Shown piece after piece: positions 32,413-40,408 of a stretch of DNA of 45,877 nt (position 1 is the stretch's first letter; every line of letters starts with the position of its first letter). The position numbers and the translations under genes are program-made. The notes under the pieces are model-generated. The model saw only the letters and a list, made by a program, of their open reading frames with translations. It was not told where the DNA came from and ran no database searches. The stretch lies in contig JBEIVB010000010.1 of NCBI GenBank assembly GCA_040374085.1, positions 1 to 45,877 on the forward strand. Reading direction: 5' to 3'. The DNA is from JBEIVB01 sp040374085. GTDB lineage: Bacteria > Bacteroidota > Bacteroidia > UBA4408.

Positions 32413-33806
32413 TTCTTTAGCCAATCGTGGGCATCCATAGCCAAAAGAGAAATCCTCGCCTTGGTCCAGTGCTTAAATCGCTTGGATAACGTTAAACTTC
32501 CCAATGCGTCCAACTGATGAAGACGCACTTCATGTACAATCCTACGTATGGCCATTTTATAATACCATGTAGGAAAGGGACGCTTGAGTTGACGATCCCG
32601 ATCGGTTATGGTTTCCCAAGCTCCGGGTTGATGCTGATCGCCTCGGGTTTCCAAATCCAGCCGAGTTCCGCGGATGGGATAGGCCAGGGTTATGGTAAAA
32701 TAGGTAGGAACGGCTGCTTTTAAGTGGTTCAAGGTTTCTTCAATATCGGAACGCTCCTCGCCCGGATAGCCAAGCATGATAAAGGTCCCGGCTTCCATAC
32801 CCCTTGCCTGAGCACCTCGTATCATGGCCTGAACTTGGGTGGCTTCTACCCGCCGATCCATGGCATCCAAAATGCGTTGAGAGCCACTCTCTGCACCGAT
32901 CCATACGCGTATGCAGCCCGTACTGCGCAACAAGTCCAAGGCTGCATCGCTCAATCGATCGGCACGGGTAATGCATTCATAACGGATGGTTACACCTTGC
33001 TTAATCAGCTCTTCCTGAAACAATTCCAGCCAACGATGGCTAACGGTAAACACATCGTCAACAAACCAATACGAATCCGGTCCATAGCGTTTGTTTAATG
33101 CATCCAACTCCGCCACCACAGATGCGGGAGACCGCCGCCGGTAGCTTTGACCGTAGACCGCAGTACTGCACCACTTGCAGGTATATGGACAACCTCTCTG
33201 AGTAGAAACAGACAATGTAGATTGGCCATGATGTTTCTTCCAAACGGTAAGGTATTGTTCAATTGGAGCAGAATCTCGGTCAGGAAAAGGCAACTCATCT
33301 ACTGCCTTAAGATGCTGACGAGTAGCCGTTTGCAAGGGAACGCCATCTTGAAGATAGGCAAGGCCCGGAACTTCGCTCCATTTTCCTTCAGGCGATTTCA
33401 AAACGGCAACCAACTCATGAAACGTAACTTCCCCTTCCCCAATAACCAAAAAGTCAGCGCCAGCCTGCAGATACTCTGCTTGATTGTAGCGCAAATCGGG
33501 CCCACCCAAAACAATGCGCATTTCTTTCCTTAAAGACAAAGAAGACAGACGTTTCAGCAACCGAATAACGGCCAGCTTGGTCATAAGATTAACGTATATG
33601 CCCAAAACCTGTGGTCTGCAAGCAACGATATCATCAAACTGGGTATCAGAATCTGAAAAGGTACCGTCGAAAACACGAACCGTTTCGCCCTTTGACTTTA
33701 AATAGGAAGATATGTATAAAATTCCAAGAGGGACATACGGCCGCATGATGCGCTTTTCCTTGGCATCGTCCTGAAGGTGATACCCGTGGGTAAGGTAAAT
33801 GTTCAT
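32409..33806 (-). CDS. B12-binding radical SAM protein (second of pair)
   Basis: A 465-residue protein with an N-terminal cobalamin-binding-like Rossmann domain (about 1-140: PYVPLGILYISSYLKSKG, then VLGGPDLRYNQ and DFLVIGEGE) and a radical SAM domain with Cys206-x3-Cys210-x2-Cys213 (RGCPYTCKWC). GSQRILDAMDRR and FIMLGYPGEERSDIEETL are typical of class B enzymes related to BchE and HpnJ. No D-x-H-x-x-G motif is visible in the B12 domain, which is normal for this group. It starts with a 4-bp ATGA overlap with the methyltransferase gene. Reaction unknown: methylation, ring formation or C-C bond formation are all possible. Confidence 0.88.
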   Translation of the reverse strand: MNIYLTHGYHLQDDAKEKRIMRPYVPLGILYISSYLKSKGETVRVFDGTFSDSDTQFDDIVACRPQVLGIYVNLMTKLAVIRLLKRLSSLSLRKEMRIVLGGPDLRYNQAEYLQAGADFLVIGEGEVTFHELVAVLKSPEGKWSEVPGLAYLQDGVPLQTATRQHLKAVDELPFPDRDSAPIEQYLTVWKKHHGQSTLSVSTQRGCPYTCKWCSTAVYGQSYRRRSPASVVAELDALNKRYGPDSYWFVDDVFTVSHRWLELFQEELIKQGVTIRYECITRADRLSDAALDLLRSTGCIRVWIGAESGSQRILDAMDRRVEATQVQAMIRGAQARGMEAGTFIMLGYPGEERSDIEETLNHLKAAVPTYFTITLAYPIRGTRLDLETRGDQHQPGAWETITDRDRQLKRPFPTWYYKMAIRRIVHEVRLHQLDALGSLTLSKRFKHWTKARISLLAMDAHDWLKK

Positions 33807-34588
33807 ATCCGTGTGCCTTCAACAAAGTAATGATCTGAGCAGCTGCTGCCGAACTTTAACCGAAAAAGAAGCCTATCGAGTGGCAAAACCCAGCCGATGA
33901 AAAACCTAAGGTTCTTCCATAATTTCAACAAACCGGGAAACGGAGCCGCTAAACCCATGGGGCGAAAAGAAATACACGTAAAGGATTTCCTCATCATACC
34001 TCGCAACTGAGAAGGTCCATAGAAGTAGGTTTCGATTTTGGCGCCGTGATACTTCACCTGTTTCGGGCCCGGTGTAATCCGACGAAAGGCCAACTGAGGC
34101 CGCACTGTAATCATAAAATAAACACATTCCCACAAGCAGAACCTCGGCATTACGGCAAAAATGACACACCCCTCGGGCACCAATACTCTGCTGCACTCCG
34201 CTAATACCATTTGAAGGGCACCTGGAGAAAGGCAGTTGAGTGCCCCGAAGTTGGAAAATACTAAGTCCACCGAAGCATCAGGAAGCGGAAATGGTTCCGG
34301 CATCTTCAAAATTCGTGCGTCGATGGAATTGTATGAGTTGGAAGAGTCCATCTTGCTTCTCAAAACGCCTATCATTTCAGGAGATGCGTCTGTGGCAAGA
34401 ACCTCCGCACCTAAGGAGGCCATCCAAATTGCATCTTCACCGGTACCGCAGCCCAACTCCAAAACCCGAATGCCTTTGGTTATTACTTTTTGCAAGCGAG
34501 AATGCATGAGGCTGCGCTGATGAAGGGCCAATGGATTCTCATCGAAATCACCACGATAATGCGCAGCTGCCGAATCAAAGTCTTCCAT
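33803..34588 (-). CDS. Class I SAM-dependent methyltransferase
   Basis: A 261-residue methyltransferase with motif I VLELGCGTGED (43-52), an acidic second motif (VLATDASPEM), and a third block PDASVDLVFSNFGALNCL. The C-terminal 100 residues are rich in aromatic and basic residues with a hydrophobic stretch near 220-245, so membrane association or a lipid acceptor is plausible. It is placed between the two paralogous radical SAM genes, overlapping the upstream one by 14 bp and the downstream one by 4 bp. Confidence 0.85.
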   Translation of the reverse strand: MEDFDSAAAHYRGDFDENPLALHQRSLMHSRLQKVITKGIRVLELGCGTGEDAIWMASLGAEVLATDASPEMIGVLRSKMDSSNSYNSIDARILKMPEPFPLPDASVDLVFSNFGALNCLSPGALQMVLAECSRVLVPEGCVIFAVMPRFCLWECVYFMITVRPQLAFRRITPGPKQVKYHGAKIETYFYGPSQLRGMMRKSFTCISFRPMGLAAPFPGLLKLWKNLRFFIGWVLPLDRLLFRLKFGSSCSDHYFVEGTRI

Positions 34589-36011
34589 CGGTAGTGGTTA
34601 AAAAAAAGTGATTGACCTCCGCCAACAAACGATATCCGATAAAGAGAAAAACGTGTGCTGCTCGTTTCACAATTCCATTTCTCTGCTTGAAATTTGCAGC
34701 CTGTTGCTTGGATCGAAAATCACGGTGAACATAGCGATGCAGCTGTCGATAAAAAGAGGCCGGGTAGGTTCCCTTGTACATCATTGCCAAATCATCGGAA
34801 TCGGCCCAGTTGCGCTTCGAACTCATTTGATTCTTGACCCGTTCATAAAAGACGGTTCCGGGCAATGGGTAACTCACCGAAACGCCTATGTCGTGGGGCA
34901 TCAATTCGCGCAACATAGAAATGGTTTCGCGGATTTGAGGAATCCGCTCTCCCGGATAGCCAAACTGCAAAAACAAACAAGGCTGAATTCCCGAAAGCTG
35001 AAGCAACCGTGTAGCCTCGCGAATCTGAGCAACGGTGATGCCTTTGTCCATAGCCTGAAGTACCTCGTCAGAACCCGATTCGGCACCCATCCAAACTTCT
35101 GTACATCCGCTTTGGGCGAGGTCGCTACAAGTTGTACCACGTAAAATAAGATCTGCTCGACTTTGAATTTTATAAGGTATATACAGCTTTCGCAAAGCCA
35201 TCTCCTTACGAAACGACTCCACCCATCCGGGCTTTAATCCAAAGATGTCGTCGCAAAACCAAATGTGCTTCATCTGAAACAGGGAATGCATTGCGTGAAG
35301 TTCTGCCGCAACCCTAGCCGCCGATCGAACTTGATAACGATTTCCATATAAAGGCTTCGCACACCAGTTGCACTTAAACGGGCACCCTCGCGTAGTGGCC
35401 ATATTGAGCGACAATCCTCCGTGGCGCTGCCACGCATGGTTGTATGATCTTGGGTCTAAGAGGTGCCACGCTGCATCCGGCAATGCGTCGAGATCGGTTA
35501 GCACGGCACGTGGACTGCCACGGAGCATAACACCTTTGTTAAATAGAGCCATTCCCGGCAGCACTTCGGAAAAGCGATGACCGGCTTCTAGGCTGGCCCA
35601 CTCAAGCAACGTGCCATCGGCTTCCCCAAAAAATACAGCCGTTGCCCCTGCTTCTAGGTACGCCTCGGTATGATCCGATGCGTCGCTGCTGGCAACCAGC
35701 GTGGGAACTCCCACTGAACGGGCCGCTGAAAGCAATGAAAACACACGATGCCGCATGTTGGTGAGGCACATTTTGGTGAGGTAGTTGAACCCGTCGTCGT
35801 AAATCAATACCACATCCGGTTTATAACTCATTCGAACCACAAGGTTCTTCTCATCCGGTTCAAAGGTGGAGTCAAAAAACTCCACCTCATGACCTTGTTC
35901 AAGGAGAATGGCACAGGCCAAAAGAGTGGCCAATGGGGGATAAGGCTTTGATTGTCGCTCCTGCTTTGGATCGAGAGAAAGCCAATAACCGTTGGTAACC
36001 AAAACCCTCAT
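34575..36011 (-). CDS. B12-binding radical SAM protein (first of pair)
   Basis: A 478-residue class B radical SAM protein. It opens MRVLVTNGYWLSLDPKQERQ, parallel to the opening of the protein at 32409-33806, and continues YPPLATLLACAILLEQGHEVEFFDSTF, again parallel. Radical SAM cysteines are Cys210-x3-Cys214-x2-Cys217 (RGCPFKCNWC). Later blocks include VWMGAESGSDEVLQAMDKG and FLQFGYPGERIPQI. The C-terminal region has a hydrophobic helix (about 455-470). It starts in a 4-bp overlap (ATGA) with the nucleotidyltransferase gene. The pair probably acts in one pathway on related intermediates (inference). Confidence 0.88.
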   Translation of the reverse strand: MRVLVTNGYWLSLDPKQERQSKPYPPLATLLACAILLEQGHEVEFFDSTFEPDEKNLVVRMSYKPDVVLIYDDGFNYLTKMCLTNMRHRVFSLLSAARSVGVPTLVASSDASDHTEAYLEAGATAVFFGEADGTLLEWASLEAGHRFSEVLPGMALFNKGVMLRGSPRAVLTDLDALPDAAWHLLDPRSYNHAWQRHGGLSLNMATTRGCPFKCNWCAKPLYGNRYQVRSAARVAAELHAMHSLFQMKHIWFCDDIFGLKPGWVESFRKEMALRKLYIPYKIQSRADLILRGTTCSDLAQSGCTEVWMGAESGSDEVLQAMDKGITVAQIREATRLLQLSGIQPCLFLQFGYPGERIPQIRETISMLRELMPHDIGVSVSYPLPGTVFYERVKNQMSSKRNWADSDDLAMMYKGTYPASFYRQLHRYVHRDFRSKQQAANFKQRNGIVKRAAHVFLFIGYRLLAEVNHFFLTTTDGRL

Positions 36012-36934
36012 AACTCGCTACGCCTTTGGAAAAGCGCGTCAATGGAATCGAGCGCCTTAGATTGGTTGTTCTGAGGATGATGCTTGGATACGCCGCGGGT
36101 GCTTCTAAACATTTGTTCAAAATCCTGCTCTCGATGATGGGAGAATTTGCGCTGCCATCTCCTTAAAGTAATGCGGTGAAGAAACCGCTCCAAAGAGTCA
36201 AACATAGACAAAGAAAGAAATCTCTCTAAAGTGCCGGGGCTTTTGGCCATTGTGGTAAAAGATGCCTCCTTATGGCGAAATTTACCCTTCAACCATTGGG
36301 TATGCCATTGGTTCTCCTGATAAAAAGAACCCCATACACAACCTCGTTCCCACATGGGCATAAGGCTTGTAATCTCAACTGATGTAAATAAATTTTGATC
36401 CGGTATGCGAAGGTGATGCAAATCAATCAAGTAATTCAAGCAAAACCACTTGCGGGAATTTAGTAAAATCAATTTCTTATACGCAATCAACAAACTCCGA
36501 CAAATCCAAAGACGACCCGGTGTAGTTACAACAAAAAAATCAACGTCGCCGTTGTGCTTCAATCGTCCTTTAGAAAGCGAGCCGCTTATGGCTACTGCCT
36601 CTACAAATGGAAATCGAGCCACACGCTGAGCCAAACGGGGGAGCCTCGCATGTACCTCACGGGCCCGCTCTTCCTCAGATAGACGTTCTGCAACCCAGTT
36701 GTTTATATCGGAATGAGAAGACCAGAAGTCCTCATAAAAAATGGCTTGGTTTTGCTGACCCAATTCAAGCAAACAATCCAAGACCTCCTTCTCCGACAAA
36801 CCAAGCATCAAAGAAATCTCAGAGCATTTTAGAGGATGATGAAAGTGGGCAAAATAGCCAAGTAAAATCGCCACCTGCCGCAGTTGAGGAAGCTCCGTTA
36901 AACAGGCAAAACGGTCTTGAGAGGCAAAAGACAT
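36008..36934 (-). CDS. Nucleotidyltransferase-domain protein with N-terminal wHTH-like region
   Basis: A 308-residue protein. Residues 15-70 look like a winged-helix DNA-binding-type fold: SEISLMLGLSEKEVLDCLLELGQQNQ. A nucleotidyltransferase domain of the Pol-beta/MNT superfamily follows: GSLSKGRLKHNGDVDFFVV (118-136), with Gly118-Ser119 and metal ligands Asp130 and Asp132, and a later acidic position in NYLIDLHHLRIPDQ. It may transfer a nucleotide, or act as a regulator or toxin-like enzyme. It opens the six-gene cluster: 21 bp after the permease gene, and its stop overlaps the first radical SAM start. Confidence 0.8.
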   Translation of the reverse strand: MSFASQDRFACLTELPQLRQVAILLGYFAHFHHPLKCSEISLMLGLSEKEVLDCLLELGQQNQAIFYEDFWSSHSDINNWVAERLSEEERAREVHARLPRLAQRVARFPFVEAVAISGSLSKGRLKHNGDVDFFVVTTPGRLWICRSLLIAYKKLILLNSRKWFCLNYLIDLHHLRIPDQNLFTSVEITSLMPMWERGCVWGSFYQENQWHTQWLKGKFRHKEASFTTMAKSPGTLERFLSLSMFDSLERFLHRITLRRWQRKFSHHREQDFEQMFRSTRGVSKHHPQNNQSKALDSIDALFQRRSEL

Positions 36935-36955
36935 GACACACCCAAGATACTAATA

Positions 36956-38179
36956 TTATGAAAGCCGAGAAGAGGAAAATGCCTTTCGAACCGGAACCCA
37001 AGAAGCAAAAACCGCAATAATAGCCAAGGCGAGTGCAGTGGAAAAGAAATCTCCCAATCGAAGTTCAATTGGATAAGCAGAAACAACGAAGGCTCCCGGA
37101 TCTCCGAGGGTTAGCCAACCAAAACGATCCTGACCCAAACAAACCAACCATCCCACAACCATGCCCAAGGTTCCTCCGATTCCCGCTATCAAAAGCCCTA
37201 CGCGGAAAAATACGCCGGTTATCCAACCCGGAGCAGCGCCCATGGCACCGAGGATCCGAGCATCTGCAGCTTTATCAAGAGCCAACATGCGCAAACATCC
37301 GGTTAAATTAAACGCCGCTACCAACAATATAAAAACCAAAATAAAGAATACCATCCATTTTTCAGCCTGCATTATTTTATAAACAAAAGCATGTTGTTTA
37401 TACCGATCCAACATCAACACTTGCTGCCCCAAAATTTTTTCCAATTGCTCCTCTAAATCGGTTCCAGGTTGCCCCTTGTTAAACGCAAACTCTAGGTATG
37501 AACAGGCGCCTTCCAAATCCAGCACCTCACGGGCAAAATCAAAAGGAACCAGAACCACCTGTGCATCATATTCTTGTTGCACAGAATAAACACCGGCCAC
37601 GCGTATGGCACGCACACGAAAAGGCTCATCGGTGATGCTTATTCCATCGGCCTCGGAGTTGGCTGCATGCACCTGAACGGGCACCAACCCGGCCTGATCG
37701 CCGGCCTGCAATTGTGCCGAAACACCCGACCCAAGCAAACACAGAGGAACCTGCTCTCCGCCCAAACTCAAGGTGCCATCAGTAAGATGATTGCCCAACC
37801 CCAGATAACGAAGCATAGATACATCGGTTCCCTTGAGTATGCCAAAAACTTCCTGATTCCCCTTCCGAAACAAAACCTTTTCCTCTAAAACCGGCTGCAC
37901 CAAACGTACACCTTCAAGTCCTCTCAATTCCTTAAGCTGATTTTCAGAAAGCTTCAAGGTCTTACCCGTCTCCGAAACAACTTTCAACTCAGCATCAAAC
38001 GTATGATATAAGCGGACAACCAGGCCCTCAAATCCATTGAATACACTCAACACAACCACCAAGGCAAACGTGCCGGCAGCCAAGCCAAGGGTAGAAACCC
38101 ATGAAATAACCTGAATGGCTTGTGGCTTGTTGCGACTAACCAGGTAACGAAAAGCCAAAAACCATTGTGGATTAGGCAT
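36956..38179 (-). CDS. LolC/LolE/FtsX-like ABC transporter permease
   Basis: A 407-residue permease with the MacB/FtsX/LolC topology: an N-terminal helix (about 24-48), a large periplasmic domain (about 50-270), and three closely packed helices at the C-terminus (about 275-300, 320-350, 375-400). The start AFRYLVSRNKPQ and ISWVSTLGLAAG are typical of LolC/LolE, the subunits that extract lipoproteins from the inner membrane. DARILGAMGAAPGWI is the coupling region. No ATPase gene (LolD) lies nearby, so it must use one from elsewhere. It lies 5 bp after the methyltransferase gene; rbfA followed by such a permease is a common pairing in this phylum as I recall it. Confidence 0.88.
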   Translation of the reverse strand: MPNPQWFLAFRYLVSRNKPQAIQVISWVSTLGLAAGTFALVVVLSVFNGFEGLVVRLYHTFDAELKVVSETGKTLKLSENQLKELRGLEGVRLVQPVLEEKVLFRKGNQEVFGILKGTDVSMLRYLGLGNHLTDGTLSLGGEQVPLCLLGSGVSAQLQAGDQAGLVPVQVHAANSEADGISITDEPFRVRAIRVAGVYSVQQEYDAQVVLVPFDFAREVLDLEGACSYLEFAFNKGQPGTDLEEQLEKILGQQVLMLDRYKQHAFVYKIMQAEKWMVFFILVFILLVAAFNLTGCLRMLALDKAADARILGAMGAAPGWITGVFFRVGLLIAGIGGTLGMVVGWLVCLGQDRFGWLTLGDPGAFVVSAYPIELRLGDFFSTALALAIIAVFASWVPVRKAFSSSRLS

Positions 38180-38184
38180 GTTTT

Positions 38185-38994
38185 CTATTTCCAGGCAGAA
38201 ACAATAAGACCTGTACCGGTAGGATGATTGCGCACAGAATCAAGGTAATTCAGCACATACGCAAATGGATAAACTACAATATAATAAAAAGGAAGTATTA
38301 GGAAAAACAAACGGCTTACTCCCAACAACATAATTGGCCATTTCATGGTCAACCTCCAACTAATCTTTCCGGGGGCACCATATGAATAGCGAGCATCTAC
38401 TTTCGAAAAGCCTGCCTTCAGAAGCTTTTCTTTTATTTCTTTAATGTTGTATCCATCGCGTACGTGCTCCTCAATAAATGAGGTTTCTCCATCGGCCTGC
38501 ACATCCGAACCCCCTTGGTCAGAGGGTGTAGAAATGAGCAACATTCCCCCGGGTTTTAAGGATTTATGAATGTTCTGAAACACCAGCACATCTTCCAAAA
38601 TATGCTCCATAACATCTACGCTCAAGGCAAGATCATATGCCTCTGGTTGCACGTATTGAGTGAGGTCCGCAACGCTAAATGTTACACGATCAGTGGCCTT
38701 TATGGAATCGAAAAAACGACGACAATCCTCTACCTGCTCCTCTTTCACATCAACCGCATCAATTTTCCAATTCGGAAAATGACGATGGATAAAGTAGGTG
38801 TATTGTCCAAAACCCATGCCGGCATCCAGCACCCGTAAATCTCCATACTGGGTTTGCCACCAGTTTCGAAGTACCCGATGCACATGCCAAGCCCTAAGCA
38901 GCAACAAATCGAGTAGGCGGTAAAATACGATGCGGAGCCAAGGCGTGCGGTTAAACACGTTGCCCAATTGTCGTTTTATGGGATCGTAATGCAT
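38185..38994 (-). CDS. SAM-dependent methyltransferase with membrane-binding C-terminus
   Basis: A 269-residue class I methyltransferase: motif I VLDAGMGFGQYTYF (55-68), acidic second strand IDAVDVKEEQVEDC, and VDVMEHILEDVLVFQNIHKSLKPGGMLLIS as motifs II and III. The C-terminus has a long hydrophobic stretch (about 220-250) that suggests membrane anchoring, and the N-terminus is rich in basic and aromatic residues. It is inserted between rbfA (2 bp) and the permease gene (5 bp). It could belong to the downstream modification pathway, but this is only inferred from its position and its lipid-facing features. Confidence 0.85.
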   Translation of the reverse strand: MHYDPIKRQLGNVFNRTPWLRIVFYRLLDLLLLRAWHVHRVLRNWWQTQYGDLRVLDAGMGFGQYTYFIHRHFPNWKIDAVDVKEEQVEDCRRFFDSIKATDRVTFSVADLTQYVQPEAYDLALSVDVMEHILEDVLVFQNIHKSLKPGGMLLISTPSDQGGSDVQADGETSFIEEHVRDGYNIKEIKEKLLKAGFSKVDARYSYGAPGKISWRLTMKWPIMLLGVSRLFFLILPFYYIVVYPFAYVLNYLDSVRNHPTGTGLIVSAWK

Positions 38995-38996
38995 GG

Positions 38997-39335
38997 CTAT
39001 GATTTCAATAAAGCATCAATACGCTCAGCTTGGTCGAGGGTATCGTCAATGAAAAAATGAAGGTCCGGAACAACCCGTAATTGATTTCGAACCCGAGAAG
39101 CAAGTTTCATGCGCAGGTCTTTTTTCGCATCATTTACCTGCTGCAGCACTGCCTGGCGTTTGTCCGCCGGAAAAACAGAAATGAACACCCTCGCAATCGA
39201 AAGGTCCGGCGTAATGCGTACCTCCGTTACGGTAACCATGCTCTGCAGCACCATCCCCTGCCCTTCGCGTTGAAGCACCTCAGCAAGTTCCCGATGGATG
39301 AGGCGGGCAACCTTTTGCTGACGAGTTGAATCCAT
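38997..39335 (-). CDS. rbfA: 30S ribosome-binding factor RbfA
   Basis: A 112-residue RbfA, a KH-type protein that binds the 30S subunit during maturation and cold adaptation. The start RQQKVARLIHRELAEVLQ, the strand VTVTEVRITPDLSIARVFISVFP and the end RVVPDLHFFIDDTLDQAERI are diagnostic. Length is normal. First gene of a minus-strand run that reaches at least the permease gene and probably the six-gene cluster. A TATCTTTG box lies 4 nt before its start codon. Confidence 0.95.
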   Translation of the reverse strand: MDSTRQQKVARLIHRELAEVLQREGQGMVLQSMVTVTEVRITPDLSIARVFISVFPADKRQAVLQQVNDAKKDLRMKLASRVRNQLRVVPDLHFFIDDTLDQAERIDALLKS

Positions 39336-39339
39336 TCTG

Positions 39340-39347
39340 CAAAGATA
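39340..39347 (-). promoter_or_regulatory. -7 promoter box of rbfA (TATCTTTG)
   Basis: Exact TAnnTTTG match on the minus strand, 4 nt before the rbfA ATG at 39335. It may drive all genes down to 29969. Confidence 0.55.
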
Positions 39348-39421
39348 GAATTATGCCCCACGGTATGCCCTTTGCAATTTCCGTCCATTAAGGCCGTTTA
39401 CCATTACAGTCAACGATTTGC

Positions 39422-39429
39422 TACCTTCG
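39422..39429 (+). promoter_or_regulatory. -7-like box of the DUF6089-like gene (TACCTTCG)
   Basis: One mismatch to TAnnTTTG, 4 nt before the ATG at 39434; the spacing matches the pyrE and rbfA boxes. Confidence 0.45.
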
Positions 39430-39433
39430 CTTT

Positions 39434-40279
39434 ATGACAAACCGGTTGAGCCTTACCCTTTTATTTGCCCTGGCTGCCTTTGGAACCTCAGCGCAACCCA
39501 AGAAATTCAAAGGATATTCCGATGTAAGCCTGTTTGCAGGAGGAGCCCAATACACGGGCGAACTAAACCCAAGGGTGTTTCACAGTCCAACCCTAAAACC
39601 CGGATTGGGTTTCATTGCCAAACGAAATTTCTCTAGAAGATGGGCCTACAAGATCGCACTCCACTACGGAACCGTTTACGGCAACGACGCCTATGGTATG
39701 GACGAGTTTTCCAAACAACGCAACCTGTCTTTTCAATCCCGTATTTGGGAGGCAAGCTTCCAAATGGAATTCAATTTCCTTCCCTACCAAATGGGGAATC
39801 CTGAAATTCCCGCAACACCCTACATTTTCGCAGGCATCGGAGGATTTTTCTTCAATCCTTATCGAAACCTCGGAAACGCCAGATACTACTTAAACAACTT
39901 GCACACCGAAGGACAAACAACTTCGGCATCACCAAATGGAAACTATACCCTGGTGCAACCCTGCATCCCGTTTGGTCTTGGCCTTAGAGCGAATTTAGGT
40001 AGAAAAATGGCCATAGGCTTAGAGTGGGGATTCAGAAGAACGTTTACCGATTACCTAGACGATGTCAGCGATTTATATACCGACGGGCGCGTTCTTTACC
40101 GTGAAGTAAGCTTGCCCGCAGAAAAGCTCTCAGGAGCCATAAGAAAAACATCCAACCAAAAGGGCAACTTCAACCGGCAACGCGGCAACAACTGGAACCA
40201 AGATTGGTATTCTTTCTTTGGTATTCTTTTAATTTATAAAATTCCAAACGGAGACAACTGCCCTGAACTGGGAAACTAA
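39434..40279 (+). CDS. DUF6089-like outer-membrane beta-barrel protein
   Basis: A 281-residue exported protein with a signal peptide (MTNRLSLTLLFALAAFGTSAQ) and a small beta-barrel pattern: alternating hydrophobic strands with GLGFIAKRNFSRRWAYKIALHYG, YIFAGIGGFFFNPY and GLGLRANLGRKMAIGLEWGFRRTFTDYLDDVSD. These blocks are typical of the DUF6089 family of Bacteroidota outer-membrane proteins, which have no proven role. It lies divergent from rbfA and convergent with the T9SS module. Confidence 0.8.
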   Translation: MTNRLSLTLLFALAAFGTSAQPKKFKGYSDVSLFAGGAQYTGELNPRVFHSPTLKPGLGFIAKRNFSRRWAYKIALHYGTVYGNDAYGMDEFSKQRNLSFQSRIWEASFQMEFNFLPYQMGNPEIPATPYIFAGIGGFFFNPYRNLGNARYYLNNLHTEGQTTSASPNGNYTLVQPCIPFGLGLRANLGRKMAIGLEWGFRRTFTDYLDDVSDLYTDGRVLYREVSLPAEKLSGAIRKTSNQKGNFNRQRGNNWNQDWYSFFGILLIYKIPNGDNCPELGN

Positions 40280-40354
40280 TGAATCAGACCTCAATTACCT
40301 AAAAGTTAGGCTGCAACCATCCAGACCAACAACCGAGCACATCCCACGATGGAT

Positions 40355-40393
40355 TAAAAAAAAAGGACAGTCAAATTGGCTGTCCTATTTTTT
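40355..40393. terminator. Bidirectional intrinsic terminator between the DUF6089-like and OmpA genes
   Basis: A perfect 7-bp stem AGGACAG/CTGTCCT (40364-40370 with 40380-40386) with a 9-nt loop has an A-tract on one side and a T-tract (ATTTTTT) on the other, so it works in both directions. It lies between two convergent genes (stops at 40279 and 40409). Confidence 0.85.
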
Positions 40394-40408
40394 CATCGCA
40401 GAATACAA

